Shown: one piece after another, positions 6,749 through 9,765 of the stretch | How the letters are laid out: every line of letters begins with the position of its first letter | How positions within the stretch are numbered: the stretch's first letter is position 1 | Origin: JAWXTS01 sp044433305 | Lineage (GTDB): Bacteria > Bacteroidota > Bacteroidia > Bacteroidales > Rikenellaceae | NCBI GenBank assembly: GCA_044433305.1 | Contig: JAWXTS010000063.1 | Location: 1 to 9,765 of the forward strand | DNA length: 9,765 nt | Direction of reading: 5' to 3' | The notes under the pieces: model-generated | Seen by the model: the letters and a program-made list of their open reading frames with translations, nothing else | What the model was told of the DNA's origin: nothing | The model's database searches: none | Translations under genes and position numbers: made by a program

Positions 6749-6772
6749 GGGAACGTTCCCGCAAACGTTCTC
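6749..6772. promoter_or_regulatory. LacI-type operators 2 (perfect) and 3 (imperfect)
   Basis: GGGAACGTTCCC (6749-6760) is a perfect 12-bp palindrome with the same AACGTT core as operator 1. Twelve bp further right, GCAAACGTTCTC (6761-6772) has the left half of operator 1 and a degenerate right half. Centres are at 6735.5, 6754.5 and 6766.5, so operators 1 and 3 are 31 bp apart, close to three helical turns. Confidence 0.7.
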
Positions 6773-6773
6773 A

Positions 6774-6795
6774 GTAAATTTATTGTAAATTTATT
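6774..6795 (+). repeat. 11-bp tandem repeat beside the polyol operon promoter
   Basis: Two exact adjacent copies of GTAAATTTATT (6774-6784 and 6785-6795), each containing the palindrome TAAATTTA. The repeat period is about one helical turn and it ends on the -33 region. It may be an AT-rich upstream element or a tandem protein-binding site. Confidence 0.7.
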
Positions 6796-6825
6796 AGGCA
6801 ACCCATCGTTAGAGATATACCTTTG
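6794..6825 (+). promoter_or_regulatory. Promoter of the polyol operon
   Basis: TTAG (6794-6797), 20-bp spacer, TACCTTTG (6818-6825), then 23 nt to ATG 6849. The -7 matches the Bacteroidetes consensus and is identical to that of the two metal-operon promoters; the -33 is one base off TTTG. All three palindromic operators lie upstream of it. Confidence 0.72.
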
Positions 6826-6848
6826 AGTAACCTTAAAAACCAAAAACT

Positions 6849-8285
6849 ATGAAAACTAATCTATTTAACTATTCAAGAAAAAGCATAACTGCTTCTATCC
6901 TACATTTTGGCGTTGGCAACTTTCACCGTGCACATCTTCAATGCTACACCAATCAACTACTGGAGTCTGCCGACCAAGCACAATGGGGCATCTGTGGGGC
7001 AATGATAATGCCTCAGGATGAGAAATTGTACCATACACTAAAAGGTCAAGATGGCGTTTATTCACTGACCGTATGTGGACGTGATGGCAACAACGAGGTT
7101 TACCAAATCGGCTCTCTAGTAGAACTTCTTTGGAATGGCCAAGACTCAGAAGCTATAATCAATAAGGTTGCCGACCCAGCAATCAAAATCATCACCCTTA
7201 CCATTACCGAGGGTGGATACAACACAGACAAGAGTACAGGCGAGTTTATCTTCGACAACCACGCCATACAACATGATTTGAACGAGCCACAAAATCCATC
7301 AACAATATTTGGATACCTTGCCGAGGGACTACGTCGCCGTATGAATACTTGTGCTGCTCCTATAACTATACTATCTTGCGACAACCTTCAGCACAATGGC
7401 GACACTTGCAAGAGAGTATTCTCTTCGTTCTTTGCAAAGCAAGACCCTCAGTTAGCTGCATGGGTAAAGGACAACGTTACCTTCCCTAACAGCATGGTAG
7501 ATAGAATTACGCCTGCAACAACAGCTAACGACATAGAGCGCATAAACAAAACTTTGGACCAGTATGACGGAGCACCTGTCTATTGCGAAGATTATATACA
7601 ATGGGTTGTAGAGGACAAGTTCATAGCAGGACGCCCAGCATGGGAACGTGTAGGAGTTGAGTTTACAGATGACGTAGACCCTTATGAGAACATGAAGCTC
7701 AGCTTGCTTAATGCCTCTCACACCTTGCTTAGCTATCCATCATTTGTTAGTGGATACCGCAAAGTAGACCAAGCCATGAAAGACGAGAACATCATTAAGT
7801 TCGTGAGCGACTTTATGGAGCTAGACGTTACGCCTTATGTCCCTGCTCCCAAAAACACGGACCTTGACCTATACAAAAAGACTCTAATAGAGCGTTTTGC
7901 AAACAGCGCGGTAAGCGACCAGATAGCACGCCTTTGTGGTGACGGAGCCTCAAAGTTCCCTGTATATGTTATGCCTGTGGTGGCCAAGATGATAAAAAAT
8001 GGTGACTCTCTAACACGCATAGCCTACCTTATAGCAGCATACAGACACTATCTGAAATACCGCACTGACGACAATAAAGAGGGCTTTGATATCTTTGAGC
8101 CTTGGCTTACGGACACGGACATGAATCTCATCGAAAGCGACAACGCCCTAGAGTTCCTAAAAGCATCACCTTTTAGTAGTGTAGCACTTGCAGACCACAG
8201 TCCGTTTGTTTGTCTTTATCAGAAGATGGTGACAGAAATCGCCAACCAAGGTGCAATGCAAACTCTAATTTCCATAATCTCTTAA
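6849..8285 (+). CDS. Mannitol dehydrogenase family NAD(P)-dependent polyol oxidoreductase
   Basis: A 478-residue cytoplasmic long-chain polyol dehydrogenase (mannitol 2-dehydrogenase / fructuronate reductase family) that interconverts a polyol or hexonate and its 2-keto sugar with NAD(P). The N-terminal nucleotide-binding fold has GVGNFHRAH (21-29) and SCDN (176-179). The catalytic motif K283-LSLL-N288-AS-H291 matches the Lys-Asn-His set of Pseudomonas mannitol 2-dehydrogenase. Its neighbours are a permease 11 bp downstream, a fructokinase start and a divergent LacI regulator. With a kinase for fructose, mannitol to fructose is the best guess. Sorbitol or arabitol oxidation cannot be excluded, and fructuronate/tagaturonate reductase is less likely because no uronate isomerase or dehydratase is nearby. 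Full length for the family, with ATG 6849 placed 23 nt after a promoter -7 element. Confidence 0.92.
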   Translation: MKTNLFNYSRKSITASILHFGVGNFHRAHLQCYTNQLLESADQAQWGICGAMIMPQDEKLYHTLKGQDGVYSLTVCGRDGNNEVYQIGSLVELLWNGQDSEAIINKVADPAIKIITLTITEGGYNTDKSTGEFIFDNHAIQHDLNEPQNPSTIFGYLAEGLRRRMNTCAAPITILSCDNLQHNGDTCKRVFSSFFAKQDPQLAAWVKDNVTFPNSMVDRITPATTANDIERINKTLDQYDGAPVYCEDYIQWVVEDKFIAGRPAWERVGVEFTDDVDPYENMKLSLLNASHTLLSYPSFVSGYRKVDQAMKDENIIKFVSDFMELDVTPYVPAPKNTDLDLYKKTLIERFANSAVSDQIARLCGDGASKFPVYVMPVVAKMIKNGDSLTRIAYLIAAYRHYLKYRTDDNKEGFDIFEPWLTDTDMNLIESDNALEFLKASPFSSVALADHSPFVCLYQKMVTEIANQGAMQTLISIIS

Positions 8286-8296
8286 ACTATGATATT

Positions 8297-9622
8297 ATGG
8301 AAACAGATAAAAAATATGGATTAGCACCCTTTGCGTTACTTACCTTTATTTACTTTATCGTAGGTTTCCTGACCACTGTAAACGGACAATTTCAAGGACC
8401 GCTGAAAGTTGCCTTTTTATCAGATGTCACAACGCTTCGCAACACGCTGATAACTCTTATTCCTTTCTTTTTCTTTCTGGGCTACCTGCTAAACAGCTCG
8501 CTTGGAGGAGTGTGGATAAACAAGCACGGATACAAGAGCACACTTATCAGGGGCATGGTCTTTATGATTACAGCAATATTATTATATCTTGCTGCATCAT
8601 ATATGGCAACATCGTTTGCAGAACATGGACTATTCATTGGCTCAGATTACATACCTTATGGATACCTTGTATTTCTAGTAGGTTCGTTTGCCATGGGTAC
8701 CTCGGCAGCCATATTGCAGGTGGTCATAAACCCTTATGTATCGTCCTATAAGCTGCCCAACACCCAAGCCATCCAACGAATGAGCATCGTGGGAGCCATA
8801 AACTCTTTTGGCACTACAATAGCACCATTCTTTGTTACGGGCGTAATGTTTGCTGGAGTGTCTATGGATAGTGTTGAGTCGGCTCAGCTGATAACTCCGT
8901 TTATAATCATGGCCGTGTTTATAATCATAATAACGCTTATAACACACAAGCTACGACTGCCAGATATAGAGGGCACCTTCAGCACTCAGAGCGACAAACA
9001 TGAGCGCAGTATATGGAGCTTTAGACACCTAAGACTAGGCGTTATAGCCATCTTCTTCTATGTTGGAGCCGAGGTTGCCATAGGTGTAAATGTGAACCTG
9101 CACGCCATGGAGATGATAGAAAACGGAAGCCCTATATCGTTCTTTGGACGCAGTGGCATAATACTATGGGGACTGGATTTGGGTATCCCTGCCCTGCTGG
9201 CCACACTGTACTGGGGAGGACTAATGGTTGGTCGCACACTTTCAAGCTTTGCTCGCAAGATAACACCTCGCACTCAGCTTGTATCAACAGCTTGTGGTGC
9301 CATAATATTAACAATTATTGCTATCTTAGCAAACAACCTTTGGATACTGGTAGCAGTAGGACTGTGCCACTCTATTATGTGGGGTGCTATATTCACTCTA
9401 TCTATCCAAGGACTCAAGACCTACACATCTAAGGCCTCAGGCGTATTTATGATGGGTGTGTTTGGAGGAGCCGTATTTCCATTTATTCAGGGCGGCATGG
9501 CCGACCTGCTAGGCTCATGGCAATGGACGTGGAGCATGGTCATTGTTTGCGAAGTCGTAATATTATATTACGCACTGTATGGCTCACGAATTAAAGAAAA
9601 CGAATTAAATACAAGTTTATGA
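8297..9622 (+). CDS. FHS-type MFS sugar/polyol permease
   Basis: A 441-residue inner-membrane transporter with about twelve hydrophobic segments, of the fucose/glucose-galactose/hexose (FHS) branch of the MFS. Recognisable stretches are TFIYFIVGFLTTVNG (16-30), INPYVSS (144-150), FYVGAEVAIG (254-263), LYWGGLMVGR (304-313) and the late KTYTSKASGVFMMGVFGGAVFP (374-395, discontinuous match to family pattern). ATG 8297 is 11 bp after the dehydrogenase stop; a TTG at 8210 would add 29 hydrophilic residues overlapping that gene and is rejected. Aligned by eye to FucP, the positions of the acidic residues D46 and E135 appear to be Gly30/Gln31 and Gln141, as in non-fucose FHS members. The substrate is inferred from context as mannitol or the related ketose. 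Its TGA overlaps the next ATG (ATGA), indicating translational coupling. Confidence 0.9.
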   Translation: METDKKYGLAPFALLTFIYFIVGFLTTVNGQFQGPLKVAFLSDVTTLRNTLITLIPFFFFLGYLLNSSLGGVWINKHGYKSTLIRGMVFMITAILLYLAASYMATSFAEHGLFIGSDYIPYGYLVFLVGSFAMGTSAAILQVVINPYVSSYKLPNTQAIQRMSIVGAINSFGTTIAPFFVTGVMFAGVSMDSVESAQLITPFIIMAVFIIIITLITHKLRLPDIEGTFSTQSDKHERSIWSFRHLRLGVIAIFFYVGAEVAIGVNVNLHAMEMIENGSPISFFGRSGIILWGLDLGIPALLATLYWGGLMVGRTLSSFARKITPRTQLVSTACGAIILTIIAILANNLWILVAVGLCHSIMWGAIFTLSIQGLKTYTSKASGVFMMGVFGGAVFPFIQGGMADLLGSWQWTWSMVIVCEVVILYYALYGSRIKENELNTSL

Positions 9623-9749
9623 AAAAGTACATAGTAGGCCTAGGAGAAATTTTATGGGACGTGCTTCCCGAAGGTAAGAAAGTGGGTGGCGCACCTGGCA
9701 ACTTTGCCTATCATGCCTCACAGTTCGGATTTAATGGTGCTGTGGTTAG
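9619..9749 (+). CDS. PfkB-family fructokinase, N-terminal fragment (contig end)
   Basis: The first ~43 trustworthy residues begin MKKYIVGLGEILWDVLPEGK and contain GGAPGNFAYHASQFG, the ribokinase/PfkB sugar-binding and first glycine-rich region typical of fructokinases. The enzyme phosphorylates fructose with ATP to fructose-6-phosphate, completing a polyol to ketose to glycolysis route with the two upstream genes. The start ATG overlaps the permease stop by four bases (ATGA). The gene is cut by the contig end. After Val43 (GTT AG...) the translation RDRKSP departs from the family pattern, where Ser would be expected, because the bases there match sequencing adapter. Confidence 0.9.
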
Positions 9750-9765
9750 AGATCGGAAGAGCCCC
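9750..9765. other. Probable Illumina adapter remnant
   Basis: Bases 9750-9762 read AGATCGGAAGAGC, identical to the 13-nt core shared by the two Illumina TruSeq adapters, at the very edge of the sequence and at the point where the fructokinase reading frame stops making sense. The final CCC does not continue either adapter. The true genomic sequence probably ends at about 9749. Confidence 0.88.

Noticed and set aside
8210..8296. 29-residue extension of the FHS permease from a TTG start
   Set aside because: It overlaps the dehydrogenase gene by 76 bp, is hydrophilic and is unlike FHS N-termini; ATG 8297 fits the family.
1..9765. CRISPR arrays, tRNA/rRNA genes, insertion sequences, phage or defence genes
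   Set aside because: No repeat-spacer pattern, tRNA-like fold, transposase or phage-type protein could be recognised; coding genes explain nearly all of the window.

Overview
The window looks like the end of a contig from a member of the Bacteroidales (phylum Bacteroidota). The evidence is a TonB-dependent receptor with an N-terminal carboxypeptidase-regulatory-like domain, a Bacteroides/Porphyromonas-type dipeptidyl peptidase IV, an FHS-family sugar/polyol permease, promoters of the Bacteroidetes TTTG-N(19-21)-TAnnTTTG type 21-24 nt before start codons, and no clear Shine-Dalgarno sequences. Genus cannot be settled from the sequence.

Layout. (1) 1-1049, plus strand: the C-terminal half of a secreted S9B dipeptidyl peptidase IV, cut by the left edge. 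A perfect 19-bp hairpin (1051-1094) lies between it and the convergent operon and should terminate transcription on both strands. (2) 5560-1113, minus strand: a four-gene metal-handling operon. In transcription order it encodes a Cu/Zn efflux permease of the SO_0444/ArsP_1 type with His/Cys-rich loops and tail, a small exported Cys/His-rich protein, a TonB-dependent outer-membrane receptor with a Cys cluster in its plug, and an exported single-domain HMA (CxxC) metal-binding protein. Two promoters of the same design drive it, one before the permease and one overlapping the permease stop codon. (3) 6671-5664, minus strand: a LacI-family regulator. (4) 6672-6848: a dense regulatory region with a perfect 18-bp LacI-type operator, a 12-bp palindrome, a third imperfect site, an 11-bp tandem repeat and divergent promoters. 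(5) 6849-9749, plus strand: a polyol-utilisation operon of a long-chain mannitol dehydrogenase family enzyme, an FHS/MFS permease and the start of a PfkB fructokinase.

How the genes work together. The polyol operon reads as import of mannitol or a similar polyol, oxidation to the ketose (fructose if mannitol), and phosphorylation to fructose-6-phosphate, under the adjacent LacI protein. The metal operon places a thiol- or imidazole-rich protein in the inner membrane, the periplasm and the outer membrane, which suggests Cu and/or Zn homeostasis. The direction of metal flow through the TonB receptor is not evident.

Caution: bases 9750-9762 exactly match the common Illumina adapter core, so the last ~16 bases are probably sequencing artefact and not genome.
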